Source: Begonia masoniana (Eukaryota; Streptophyta; Magnoliopsida; Cucurbitales; Begoniaceae). From it: 64,000 nucleotides of DNA. The translations under genes were made by a program, and so were the position numbers. Under the pieces are notes generated by a model that did no database searches, was not told the origin of the DNA, and saw nothing but the letters and a program-made list of their open reading frames with translations. This document shows positions 48,149 to 58,414 of the stretch, piece after piece (position 1 is the first letter of the stretch; each line of letters begins with the position of its first letter). The DNA is taken from positions 24,450,383 to 24,514,382 of the forward strand of contig CM039502.1 in the NCBI GenBank assembly GCA_022432975.1, given 5' to 3'.

Positions 48149-49851
48149 GTGGACGACTGCGTCTTTCTTTTAACTGTGGACGACTGCGTCTTTCTTTTAA
48201 CTGTGGACGACTGCGTCTTTCTTTTAACTGTGGACGACTGCGTCTTTCTTTTAACTGTGGACGACTGCGTCTTTCTTTTAACTGTGGACGACTGCGTCTT
48301 TCTTTTAACTGTGGACGACTGCGTCTTTCTTTTAACTGTGGACGACTGCGTCTTTCTTTTAACTGTGGACGACTGCGTCTTTCTTTTAACTGTGGACGAC
48401 TGCGTCTTTCTTTTAACTGTGGACGACTGCGTCTTTCTTTTAACTGTGGACGACTGCGTCTTTCTTTTAACTGTGGACGACTGCGTCTTTCTTTTAACTG
48501 TGGACGACTGCGTCTTTCTTTTAACTGTGGACGACTGCGTCTTTCTTTTAACTGTGGACGACTGCGTCTTTCTTTTAACTGTGGACGACTGCGTCTTTCT
48601 TTTAACTGTGGACGACTGCGTCTTTCTTTTAACTGTGGACGACTGCGTCTTTCTTTTAACTGTGGACGACTGCGTCTTTCTTTTAACTGTGGACGACTGC
48701 GTCTTTCTTTTAACTGTGGACGACTGCGTCTTTCTTTTAACTGTGGACGACTGCGTCTTTCTTTTAACTGTGGACGACTGCGTCTTTCTTTTAACTGTGG
48801 ACGACTGCGTCTTTCTTTTAACTGTGGACGACTGCGTCTTTCTTTTAACTGTGGACGACTGCGTCTTTCTTTTAACTGTGGACGACTGCGTCTTTCTTTT
48901 AACTGTGGACGACTGCGTCTTTCTTTTAACTGTGGACGACTGCGTCTTTCTTTTAACTGTGGACGACTGCGTCTTTCTTTTAACTGTGGACGACTGCGTC
49001 TTTCTTTTAACTGTGGACGACTGCGTCTTTCTTTTAACTGTGGACGACTGCGTCTTTCTTTTAACTGTGGACGACTGCGTCTTTCTTTTAACTGTGGACG
49101 ACTGCGTCTTTCTTTTAACTGTGGACGACTGCGTCTTTCTTTTAACTGTGGACGACTGCGTCTTTCTTTTAACTGTGGACGACTGCGTCTTTCTTTTAAC
49201 TGTGGACGACTGCGTCTTTCTTTTAACTGTGGACGACTGCGTCTTTCTTTTAACTGTGGACGACTGCGTCTTTCTTTTAACTGTGGACGACTGCGTCTTT
49301 CTTTTAACTGTGGACGACTGCGTCTTTCTTTTAACTGTGGACGACTGCGTCTTTCTTTTAACTGTGGACGACTGCGTCTTTCTTTTAACTGTGGACGACT
49401 GCGTCTTTCTTTTAACTGTGGACGACTGCGTCTTTCTTTTAACTGTGGACGACTGCGTCTTTCTTTTAACTGTGGACGACTGCGTCTTTCTTTTAACTGT
49501 GGACGACTGCGTCTTTCTTTTAACTGTGGACGACTGCGTCTTTCTTTTAACTGTGGACGACTGCGTCTTTCTTTTAACTGTGGACGACTGCGTCTTTCTT
49601 TTAACTGTGGACGACTGCGTCTTTCTTTTAACTGTGGACGACTGCGTCTTTCTTTTAACTGTGGACGACTGCGTCTTTCTTTTAACTGTGGACGACTGCG
49701 TCTTTCTTTTAACTGTGGACGACTGCGTCTTTCTTTTAACTGTGGACGACTGCGTCTTTCTTTTAACTGTGGACGACTGCGTCTTTCTTTTAACTGTGGA
49801 CGACTGCGTCTTTCTTTTAACTGTGGACGACTGCGTCTTTCTTTTAACTGT
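48149..49851. repeat. 27-bp satellite, 63 units
   Basis: Units contain TGTGGACGACTGCGTCTTTC followed by TTTTAAC; 63 essentially perfect copies, plus one diverged unit at the left edge (GACGACTAGTC). Because 27 is divisible by 3, one frame on each strand stays open throughout: plus strand Val-Asp-Asp-Cys-Val-Phe-Leu-Leu-Thr, minus strand Thr-Val-Lys-Arg-Lys-Thr-Gln-Ser-Ser. I treat these as by-products unless expression is shown. Confidence 0.95.
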
Positions 49852-49865
49852 AATAAAGTAAACTA

Positions 49866-51057
49866 CAAAACATAAACTAAGATGACGGGGAGGCAGTTGG
49901 ACGTCGTCATCATCGACCTCCATCCAATCTTGGAGATTGCCCGTATCTCTCTGGCGTTCATTCATTCCGTATAAGGTACTTCACCCATTGTTCTATGAGA
50001 CTTCATCACCTCTCTATGGAACTCTGCATATCTCACTTCAAACTGATGGAGTCTCTCTGCGAGAGACTGTTCCTCTGGCTGCGCTGGGGCTTCCTCCATA
50101 GGAATATCCTGAGAGGTGGATGCTCCCTGATCTCTTTTCACCATTCATGTCTCGTCGACTTCAACTAGGCCAATCCGAATCAAATGAAGCCTATCAAATA
50201 CATCGGCGGCTTGTTGTATTTTCATCTGCTCTCTAGAAGGGAACTCAATTTCGAATTGCTCGATGATCTTATGTATCAACGCGCTGTAGGGCAGGTTCTT
50301 GTTGCGTGTCTGTCTGATCTCACAAATGTGACTTAAAATCAAGAACCCGAAGTCGAATTGCCTCCTGCTGTACAGCTTCTCCATGACATAGAGATCCATG
50401 CAGCTCACGAGATCTCTATGTCCATGCCGTGGTAGGATGGTGTGGAACAACATGTTGTGAATGACCCGAGCTCTAAGATTTAAATCTCTGGATCTTGGCT
50501 TCACGAACCCCGCAATGTTAGAGTTACGATGAATTTGCCTCATGAGCTGTACTCCCTCGTCCGATCCTACAAAAGGACAGTCTCGGGAGGCATGGTAATA
50601 TCTCTCTGCCTTTTCTCCGACAAACCCAATTAACTCATTGACCGTCTCTGGAGTAACCTCAATCTCCGTACCCAGGATGTACATCTTTATAATTCCCGAC
50701 CTCCCGCTAAAGGTTAAGTTCGCAAAAAATAGGCGAATAATTTGGATCACAGCTTTCACCCCGCACACTATAGATCCCATGTAGGCCGATTCTGTCAAAC
50801 ATCTCCTGGATCTCCAGGGACTCCCAACCTTTAAAGTCGACTGTCTTCGAATGCATCACCGAGCGGTGTAACTGATCCAGCTTAAACAGCTCTTTGTACA
50901 TCTGATTGCGAAATTCAAGAGACAAGAACCTAGGCCGCGGTCGCGGCACGTCTGGTCGGTTAGTCGGGTTACCTTTTGTCGCACCTCCTTGCGACGTTGA
51001 CGGTGCCCGACGTTCTGACGACACAACTTTTTGCCTAATAATCAATTTCTTAGCCAT
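49866..51057 (-). pseudogene. Retroelement accessory ORF with plant 'putative transposon protein'-like domain, disrupted
   Basis: Reading from the ATG at 51057 (MAKKLIIRQKVVSS), a Ser/Thr/Pro-rich head leads into a globular domain with F..GW.SL....DRIG, then FFANL, then a segment rich in Leu, Arg and His ending near 50150. The layout (FYANL-type core) matches the domain Pfam calls a putative plant transposon protein (name from memory). There is a frameshift near 50765-50775 (the two frames overlap at 50707-51057 and 50145-50798), an in-frame stop at 50145-50147, and another frame change at about 49962. The last frame runs into the 27-bp satellite. It occupies the same position relative to the LTR as the accessory ORF at 58776-61116. 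Confidence 0.65.
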
Positions 51058-51257
51058 TTAAGGGTGATTTTTAGAATTTTTTTTGCGAATTTAAGGGCTC
51101 GGATTTGTCAGATTTCGGCTGAAAATTAATAGAAACACTTGATAACGGACAAATCAACAAGGTGAGCGTAAAATTGTTAGTTTTTTGAGAAAAAACGAAA
51201 TATGGCCGAGAGGATTTGGGATTTTTCGAAGGTTGGGACGAGTTTCTGGCTTCAGTT

Positions 51258-51266
51258 CTTATATAA
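51258..51266 (-). promoter_or_regulatory. TATA-like box upstream of accessory ORF
   Basis: The reverse complement reads TTTATATAA, about 200 nt upstream of the ATG at 51057. It suggests that the accessory ORF has its own promoter. Confidence 0.45.
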
Positions 51267-51269
51267 ACT

Positions 51270-51600
51270 ATTGGGGAACGGACGGCCGTTCGGGGGGTGG
51301 TGACTATCCGTTCTCAACCATAATTTCATGAACGGAGGGTCAATAGCCCGCAACAGCCGTCTGTTATCTAAGAACGGTCAGCTGTTGTTGCAAAACGTCC
51401 GACCGTTATCCCCAAAACGGAGGGTTAATAGCCCTACACAGTCAGCTGTACTCGGGAATGGTCTGACAATTATCTTGAACAGCCGACTGTTCTTCGCCCT
51501 CAGTTTACCAATAGAAGGTCAATATCCCAAAACGATCAGTTATTTTCACAGAACGGGCGGCTGTTCTCACAGAACGTGTGATGTTCGATGCTCTTCTGGA
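51270..51600 (+). repeat. GGTCAGCTGTT/GGCCGTTC-type motif array
   Basis: Many degenerate copies of AACGGTCAGCTGTTG, AACAGCCGACTGTTC and GAACGGGCGGCTGTTC separated by CGGAGGGTCAATAGCCC. Homologous to the block at 26275-26790 in reverse orientation. It lies immediately upstream of the accessory ORF's TATA box. Confidence 0.75.
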
Positions 51601-51605
51601 CAATA

Positions 51606-51995
51606 TTTAGTGGGTTTCTTAGCTAAAATGTTCTAATGTGTGGTGTAATGTTTTGTCTCCATAACAAACGAATTGTGCTGTGGTTAGTTTGATTACAAAA
51701 TTTAATAGTTTAGGTAGTATATGCCTTTAGATTAGTCTTTTTGGCATTCTTTGTTTGTGTATTTTGCACTGGTGATGTTCGGTTCTCTGTATGATCGTCT
51801 TTAGTGGGTTTCTTAGCTAAAATATTCTTATTATATTTTGTGTTTTGCTTTCTCTTTGGTCGGTTTTCTTTTTATGTTTTTTTTTTTGTTGTGTGGTGTA
51901 TTGTTGTCTCTAGAACAAACCAAGAATTGTGTTGTAATTAGTTTGATTACAAAATTTAATATTTTAGGCGGTACGTACCTTTAGATTTTTTCTAT
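51606..51995. repeat. Diverged duplication upstream of Cassandra
   Basis: AGTGGGTTTCTTAGCTAAAA occurs at about 51608 and 51803. GTTTGATTACAAAATTTAAT with flanking GTGTGGTGTA ... CCTTTAGATT also occurs twice (51638-51733 and 51892-51990). The copies differ by substitutions and indels. The remainder to 52334 is AT-rich with no gene. Confidence 0.7.
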
Positions 51996-52551
51996 ATTAT
52001 CGTATTAAAGAAAGATACTATAAAACTTAGTATTTTTATGATAATTAAATTTTCATGTGGGATTTTTATCTATTGATCGATGACGTGTCATGGGTCGACT
52101 CGTTTTCTCATTTTTAGCCATGTTGAATTTTTCGGGAGTTTTGGTCAATTCGATAATTAAGTAAATTTCTGTGTGGATAATTTGAGGAAATTAACGTCGG
52201 GTAATTGGAGGTTTACTTGGAGAAATATTTGGATTAACGTTTGGGTTGTGATGGATTAAATTGGCGAGAAATGAAATTAATTAAAAAGTTGAAGCAAATG
52301 TGCAAATAGGAGAAATTGGATAAAATGGGTGAGGGAGAATGTGATGACCCGGATGTGTAAGTATGTGTACGATGGCTGTGCGAACCAGAACCCGGATGGC
52401 GGTATGTCCGCGCGGGTGAACCGGAAGGTGACGGATCGTAAAAAGGGGGTCGTCACAATCTCACATCGTTTAGGGAAGTATGTGGAAATAAAATATATGT
52501 AAAGAGACCCTCCCAAGAAAGCAAGACGCGTTTTGGAGCACAATTGACAAC

Positions 52552-52632
52552 GGATCCCATAAGAACTCCGAAGTTAAAAGTGCTTCGGCGAGAGTAGTAC
52601 CAAGTTGGGTGACCGACTGGGAAGTCCTCGCC
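52552..52632 (+). other. 5S rRNA-like domain in Cassandra LTR1
   Basis: GGATCCCATAAGAACTCCGA then AGTTAAAAGTGCTTCGGCGA, GAGTAGTACCAAGTTGGGTG and CTGGGAAGTCCTCG follow plant 5S rRNA closely, including the internal polymerase III promoter region. It is a retroelement domain, not a 5S gene. A second copy lies at 53001-53083. Confidence 0.9.
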
Positions 52633-53000
52633 AAACAAAGCCGTGAGGGGAGGATATTGGGCTACGGCCCAATCCCCAGAGCGGACAATAATTTGTTGGG
52701 AAAATAAGTCGTTAGAAATGGTATCAGAGCCTGTACCCAACCAAAAATGTGGCCAACGAGGACGTTGGGCCCCCGAGGAGGGGTGATTGTGATGACCCGG
52801 ATGTGTAAGTATGTGTACGATGGCTGTACAAACTAGAACCCGGATGGTGGTATGTACGCTGCGGGTGAACCAGAAGGTGACGAGTCGTAAAAAGGGAGTC
52901 GTCACAATCTCACATCGCTTGGGGAAGTATGTGGAAATGAAATATATGTAAATAGACCCTCGCAAGATAGCAAGACGCGTTTTGGAGCACAATTGACAAC

Positions 53001-53083
53001 GGATCCTATAAGAACTCCAAAGTTAAAAGTACTTCAGCGAGAGTAGTACCAAGTTGGGTGACCGACTGGGAAGTCCTCGCCAA
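53001..53083 (+). other. 5S rRNA-like domain in Cassandra LTR2
   Basis: As in LTR1 with a few changes (GGATCCTATAAGAACTCCAA, CTTCAGCGAGAGTAG). Confidence 0.88.
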
Positions 53084-53403
53084 ACAAAGCCGTGAGGGGA
53101 GGATATTGGGCTACGACCCAATCTCCAGAGCAGACAATATCTTGTTGGAAAAATGGATCGTTACAGAGAACTATAGCCCTCATTTTCTCCTTGGCTGCCG
53201 TTTGAGGGAGACGAGAGGGAGAAAGTAGTGGCCGTCTGGGAAGTCCTCGCCAAACAAAGCCGTGAGGGGAGGATATTGGGCTACGGCCCAATCCCCAGAG
53301 CGGACAATATCTTGTTGGGAAAATGGGTCGTTACAGAGAACCAAAGGCCTCATTTTCTCCTTGGCTGCCGTTTGAGGGAGACGAGAGGGAGAAAGTGGTG
53401 GCT
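53068..53403 (+). repeat. 168-bp tandem duplication spanning the Cassandra 3' end and flank
   Basis: CTGGGAAGTCCTCGCC... through the LTR end CGTTACA, the GAGAA target site, and flanking GCCTCATTTTCTCCTTGGCT ... GAGACGAGAGGGAGAAAGT is repeated with a 168-bp period (second copy from 53236). The second copy's LTR part resembles LTR1 more than LTR2 at several positions (GGCCCAATCCCCAGAGCGG). Confidence 0.85.
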
Positions 53404-55370
53404 CCCAGTTGTGGAAATCGTCGGTTTTGGAGACAAGGAAAGTGTTCGAGAGGCTTCGTGCATCATCTATCATGAAAGGTTTCCGAGAGACGGTAAGTTT
53501 TCTCTCTGTTTTCAAGTTTGATAGTTTAGGATTTTATTTGGGGACAGATTCAAGATCCATTTGATTATTTTGGATTGTTGGTGTATTTAGAGTGTTTGCA
53601 ATAATATTCGTCGTTTGGAGACAAAAAACCGCAGGGAAGGACAAGTTTCACGAACTCCCCTTCGTTGGAATCATCGCAGTGGTCGACACTTCAAGGGAAA
53701 TGTTGACCGGTCATGCGCTCCAACAAAACCTGAGAGCTCAAAATTGTCGACACTTTGAGGGAAGTGTCGACCGCTAGGTTATTTAATGGTTTAACCCGAG
53801 AGATCGAAAGTGTCAACTGTGTGAGAGAAGTGTCGATATTTGTGGATGAAGTATCGACTGCTAGTGTAAATCTGGGTTGAAACCTTAGAGGTTTGTAGTG
53901 TCGACCATGTAATGGAAGTGTCAACCGTGGGTAAACCGAGAGCTTGAAGTGTCGATCGGTGGGTTGAAGTGTTGATCAACCGACTTTAATATTGGGAAAC
54001 TTTTGTCATCTCAGCAAAGTTCGCGGTCGTTTATAGGTTGTTGGATTGGGTTTCTAGTCTCGATATAGGGCCTATCTAAGTGTCTTCCCTTACAGTTGAG
54101 TGAGATGTTGATGGTTTGGTTTTTCTTTATAGGCTCGGACCAGTTTGCTAATTTCGAGATAATAGCAAAGGTTGCCGCTCCTGTAAGGAAGAACAGTAGT
54201 CATCATCGAGGTAGAGATTTTATGCTTTATGTATTGCATAACATGTTTTCGAAAATTATTATTTTAGTGGGTTGCCACCTGTAAAAGTATGACAAAGCCT
54301 AGTCACCAGCACGTTAGTTTTATACGTAGATGTACGTATAATTTTTCATGTTTATTTACAACATACATGATAATTGTTTTTGTTGTGTTATGTTGAGGGA
54401 ATGAACCCTCTTGATACTTTGAGCAATCTTGGTATTAAAGTATCACGAAGTTATCCTGTACACATTTTTTTGGGTGAAGGTGTTATTGTATGTACGTACG
54501 AAAAACTAGCAGTAGGGCGGTGATGACGTGCTCCATGGGTTTCGAATCCTTAAAGTTGATCAGGGTGTTTATGGTTCGGGTTGGTGTTGTGGCAGACTAT
54601 TGGTCGCCGGCCACTCGGGTGATGGACTGGATCCTCTAATCGCCGTCACAGTTTCTTCTAGTCTCATGAAATGTTGTTTGGTCTTCGGATCACCGTCTTT
54701 CTATGATAGTGTGTCAGAGTGGTCCTTGTGTTACACTCCATTTTCAATGAGAATGTTTTCTGTGAAAAACGGTGAAGGTTTTTCTGTTGTATGGCCAACT
54801 ATGTACGCGGCAAGTTTTATGACTACCTCACTGAGGGCTCATGGAGCCGGTTTTGTTAAAAAGAAAGAAAGAGGTTTCCTTAACTGTTTTATAACTCATG
54901 CGTAGTTAAAAGTGTAATAACGATTTTAGAATAAAGATAGAAAAAAACAAGATGCATTAGGTATAATTTTTCTACTGAGTTAGTCACTCACCCAACCCCC
55001 TCCCAATTTAGGTGAAGAGAAGAGAAGAGTGAATAGTTTCAATGGAGATTAGAGGAGGCTGCTAATTGTTTATTTTTTGTTAAACTCTGTTTGTTTCCCT
55101 CGGTAAGGATTTAGAGTTTAATTTGAACTCGTAACCTTATGTAGATAATTTGGATTTCCTTTACTTTCACACTTGGATCAATGGATGTTAAGTATTTCTT
55201 TATATTATTGCACTATTTGCTTGTGATTTCATATTGTAGGTTTGACTTGTTTTATTCTTAAGATTTTCGTGATCAAATCTAGCCTTGGGCTGGGGAACCG
55301 AGGATTGGGTTCCCTTCTCGGGAATCGAGTCGCCCGACCTGGCGTTTCTACTTAGGCTCATCCCCGGGTT
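53404..55370 (+). mobile_element. Probable LTR/leader region of decayed Gypsy B
   Basis: Non-coding, with a donor-like GACGGTAAGTTTTC near 53491 and an array of AGTGTCGACC / GGTCGACACTT motifs in both orientations (about 53680-53990). It leads to a primer-binding-site-like CGGTATGAGAGC near 55377, directly ahead of a decayed gag. I infer that it is 5' LTR and leader of the Gypsy element whose gag follows, and that Cassandra inserted into it. LTR edges were not found. Confidence 0.45.
53680..53990 (+). repeat. AGTGTCGACC motif array
   Basis: Ten or so degenerate copies of AAGTGTCGACCG and its inverse GTGGTCGACACTT at irregular spacing, separated by AGAGCTC/GAGAG-type words. Organisation resembles the other LTR motif arrays in the window, but the motif differs. 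Confidence 0.7.
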
Positions 55371-55499
55371 GTGATCGGTATGAGAGCTAAGTTCACAAAA
55401 TTTTGTAAGTATTTTCCTTTAAAGCATGATTGTGTAATATTTTGGACGAAAGTATACCGTGCATGGAAGAATTCTAAGTCTTGATGTTGTTTTCTCTTT

Positions 55500-56993
55500 T
55501 CAGATAAGAATATCTCCGAGAAAGAATCCCCGTTACCCTACACAAGACAACATTGTTGATGCTATCGTAGTCATGATGGAGGCGCTGTGAAATTTTTCTT
55601 GTGGGAGCATGACTTAGAACCCTAGTATGACTCGGATGACATACTTTCGTTAGTTTGCTATGTTAAATTCACCCGTGTTTGAGGGTGGTGCGAACCAGAT
55701 GAAAGTAGAGAATTGACTCTAGGAGATGGAGAGGAACTTTGAGACTTAGCAAGTCTCGGAAGAGTATCGGGTGCTGATTGCTGCCCATCATCTGAAGAAG
55801 TTAGCACTAGGCTGGTGGAACACAATTCGAGCTAACTTTAATGTTCGTGCTATGAAGTGGAAAGACTTTACTGAGATTTTCCAAAGTTAGTACAGTAGTC
55901 GTAACTATCAGGATGCTATTATGAGGGCCTTTAATGACTTATCTCAGGGAGGTATGACAATGATTGAGTACTACGCTCGATTTTTGGAGTTGTTGCCCTA
56001 TTTCGATGGGATGACTGATTGGGCACAAATCGTGAATTTCAGCAGGGCTTAAAGCTGAAGCTTCAATAGAGTGCAACTCTCATTCAGTTTGATTCTTTCC
56101 TTAAGGTGATTGAGGTTGCTCAGAGGATGGAGATAGTCTTTGATACTAACTATGGAAGCTATCAAGAGAAGACAACTAAGAAAGAGGAAATGAAGATGAC
56201 GAAGAAGAAACAAGGGAAGTTTTAGGGACATGGATCTAGTGGGGGTCAAACCCCTGGTGCTAGCAGCGGGTTGTCTGGTAGCATTCGCTTTAGTGCCTAC
56301 ACTTGCTACACTTGTGGACATCCAGGGCATATCAAGAAGAATTGCCTGCGGAATGAGCAACAACAGCCACACCGTCAGCCTTTCTCTAATTCTTAGGGTC
56401 GTGTTGCTAGAGCCGCACCTGGAGGTGGACGTGGAGTTGGAGGCCAGTCATTCTAGCAGTTTCAGCCTACAAATTATGATTTTCAAAGGTCGGCGGGTTA
56501 TCAACAGAGTTATGGTTTTAACTAGTATCTTTCGCAGAAGTCATAAAATTTTGAGAGACAGTTTGTTCATAGTAGTGAAGGTGGTCCTAGTTTTGTCAAA
56601 GGTAGCTGTGGGATGAACCATATAGGAAAATAAAAGACGTCTTGTCAAGCCTATGCAGTTGCTGGAGATGAGGGATTCTATGATCAGCCTGACCAGGGAG
56701 TTGTCGACAATATTGTTCTTATCTCTCACTCTTTTGCTCGAGTGTTGTTCGTTACTGGGTCGACACAATCTTTTATTTTCTCTATATTTGTATCAAATGT
56801 AGGATTGACCGTGAAGGAGATGGAGTCTCTGTTAGTGCTTAGCACTCCATTGGTTGTCCGTGATGGGGTGTCTTCCATATTTTGGTCAGACTGTATGGTT
56901 ATCAACGACTGTAAGTTTTTAGAAAACTTGGTTGGCTTACCGATGAGCAAGTTTGATGTGTGATATTAGGAATGGATTGACTGAGAAGGTATA
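55500..56993 (+). pseudogene. Gypsy B gag-protease pseudogene, truncated by Copia element
   Basis: Conceptual translation shows a Ty3/Gypsy capsid region (GGANQMKVEN, then EEYRVLIAAHHLKKLALGWW, ANFNVRAMKWKDF, RAFNDLSQGGMTMIEYYARF) interrupted by several TGA and TAG codons, mostly at expected Trp or Gln positions. A zinc knuckle CYTCGHPGHIKKNC lies near 56305-56346. A retropepsin region follows (ARVLFVTGSTQSF, near 56735), where the catalytic Asp-Thr-Gly reads Val-Thr-Gly. The frame breaks again just before the reverse-transcriptase region, and the element stops at the Copia LTR (56994). Non-functional. Confidence 0.8.
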
Positions 56994-57492
56994 TGTAGGA
57001 TCGTATTGTCTAAGAGGGGGGTGAATTAGACTTATTAAAAATTATTATCTTAATCTAAACATTTTCTCTCTTGTATGCAATTACTAAATTAACAGCAATC
57101 ACACAGGCAAAAAAAAAAGTAAAAGATAGAGAGAAATTTGACACCATAGTTTTTAACGTGGTTCGGCCAAACTTGCCTACGTCCACGATCCAAGGCTCCC
57201 CCTTGAAGATTCTTTTCTTCTCCTCACGAGAAACCAAGATCAAACTTCCGGGCATCAATCTACTGCCTTTTACAACTCAGGATTGCTCTTCACAGGCGAC
57301 AATCCAATGCCTTTACACTTTAACAGAATGGATAAAGATTTATAGCACAGACTACACTCTCACAAATATCAAATCTCAAGTTAAATTGATGAGAGGTGTA
57401 TGAAGACTAACAGAGTATCACCAAGACTTTTTGCGTATTAGGGTTCAGAGAGAAATTAAGCAAAAGTCCTTCTTTCGAGCTTCTTTCTTCTC

Positions 57493-57499
57493 TTTTATA
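57493..57499 (-). promoter_or_regulatory. TATA box of Copia LTR
   Basis: The reverse complement reads GTATAAAAGAG. It lies about 0.9 kb inside the LTR from its 5' end, a normal position for a U3/R boundary. Confidence 0.65.
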
Positions 57500-57709
57500 C
57501 TCTGTTTGTTATTGACTCTAATTCTTGAATGCTCCTTATCTGAATATGAAAATTTATGATCGTTGGAGAAGCATTCGTACATAAATAGCTAGCCGTTGCG
57601 TTCTGGAGTCGCTTTCGTTCTTCACCATTAATGATATGGAATTAGGGCTCTGGATGAGTATCGCTATCGCTTATCGGTCTTTTTAAATTTTTGGCAAAAG
57701 ATACTGTTC

Positions 57710-58160
57710 ACCGATGGATGTAGGTGGTCAATGTCACTTTCCTCTGCAGGTAGATGTAATTCTTTGTTATGCAGGTAGAAGTTACTGTTCACCGAAAGAC
57801 GTTGCCTTTGAAGACCAGCGGTGGATGTTGTCTTTGAAAATCCAGCAGTGGATGTTGTCTTTGAAATTTCAACGGTGGATGTCTTCAGAAGTTACTGTTC
57901 AGCGGTAGAAGTCTCCTTTGAAATACCAGCGGTAGATGTAAGCTTTGGAAGACTCTGCCAGCGGTGGATGTAGAACTTTGTCGTTTAGCTAGCGGTGGAT
58001 GTCTTAGGAAGACTCTGCCATCGGCAGATGTATACTTTGTCGTTTAGCTAGCGGTGGATGTAAACTTTGGAAGACTTTGTTGTTTAGCTAGTGGTGGATG
58101 TAAACTTTGGAAGACTTTGTCGTTTATCTAGCGGTGGAGGTTTTTTCTTCTACATCGGTG
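57710..58160 (-). repeat. AGCGGTGGATGT motif array in Copia LTR
   Basis: Over ten degenerate copies of CCAGCGGTGGATGT, TAGCGGTGGATGTAAACTT and GGCAGATGTA with spacers such as TTTGGAAGACT. The same GGTGGATGT core occurs in the LTRs of the unrelated Gypsy A element. Confidence 0.85.
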
Positions 58161-58400
58161 GATATGCAATATTTTATCATTTGCAGCTCTGTTTTACTAT
58201 CATACCCTGAACACTTAACAGATTTGTTAAACAACTAAAATACCCTTTTCAAAGGGCATTTCCACTGAAAATTTAGAGACATATATATGGAGGACAATAT
58301 TTAATTTATTAATCTCATATATTTAATTCAATCAAATTACACTTCTTAAAAACACATCATCAAAAACATCGTTAGACTTAAACATTATTTAAGTCAACAA

Positions 58401-58414
58401 TCTCCCCCTTTTTT
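58401..58414 (-). other. Polypurine tract of Copia element
   Basis: The minus strand reads AAAAAAGGGGGAGA immediately before the LTR start TGTTGAC. This is the plus-strand priming site for reverse transcription. Confidence 0.85.

Larger units (their letters stand above)
52340..53165 (+). mobile_element. Complete Cassandra TRIM retrotransposon
   Basis: LTR1 52340-52716 and LTR2 52788-53165 (377 and 378 bp), both starting TGTGATGACCCGG; LTR2 ends CGTTACA, LTR1 the mutated CGTTAGA. The internal domain is only 71 bp: primer binding site TGGTATCAGAGCC (52719-52731, tRNA-iMet) and a purine-rich CGAGGAGGGGTGAT before LTR2. The target duplication GAGAA is at 52335-52339 and 53166-53170. Each LTR has a 5S rRNA-like domain. 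Small sequence differences between the LTRs mean the insertion is not very recent. Confidence 0.95.
56994..58399 (-). mobile_element. 3' LTR of the SIRE-type Copia element
   Basis: 1,406 bp from TGTAGGATCG to AAGTCAACA (plus-strand reading; on the coding strand TGTTGACTT ... GATCCTACA). It contains a minus-strand TATA box, a GGTGGATGT-type motif array (57710-58160), and the conserved terminal AGAGGGGGGTGAATT side typical of such LTRs. Confidence 0.82.

Noticed and set aside
48050..49861. 603-codon plus-strand frame with a nine-residue repeat
   Set aside because: Open only because the satellite period is 27 bp; the minus frame is open equally and there is no promoter evidence on the plus strand. 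Kept as a finding, not as a gene.
52552..53083. 5S rRNA genes
   Set aside because: The 5S-like stretches sit inside LTRs with primer binding site and target duplication and are incomplete or mutated; they are Cassandra domains.
54528..54905. 125-codon plus-strand frame in Gypsy B leader
   Set aside because: No recognisable domain and located in a non-coding leader/LTR region; likely chance.
57055..57403. Frames in the Copia LTR
   Set aside because: Frames on both strands overlap within U5/R sequence; no known domain.
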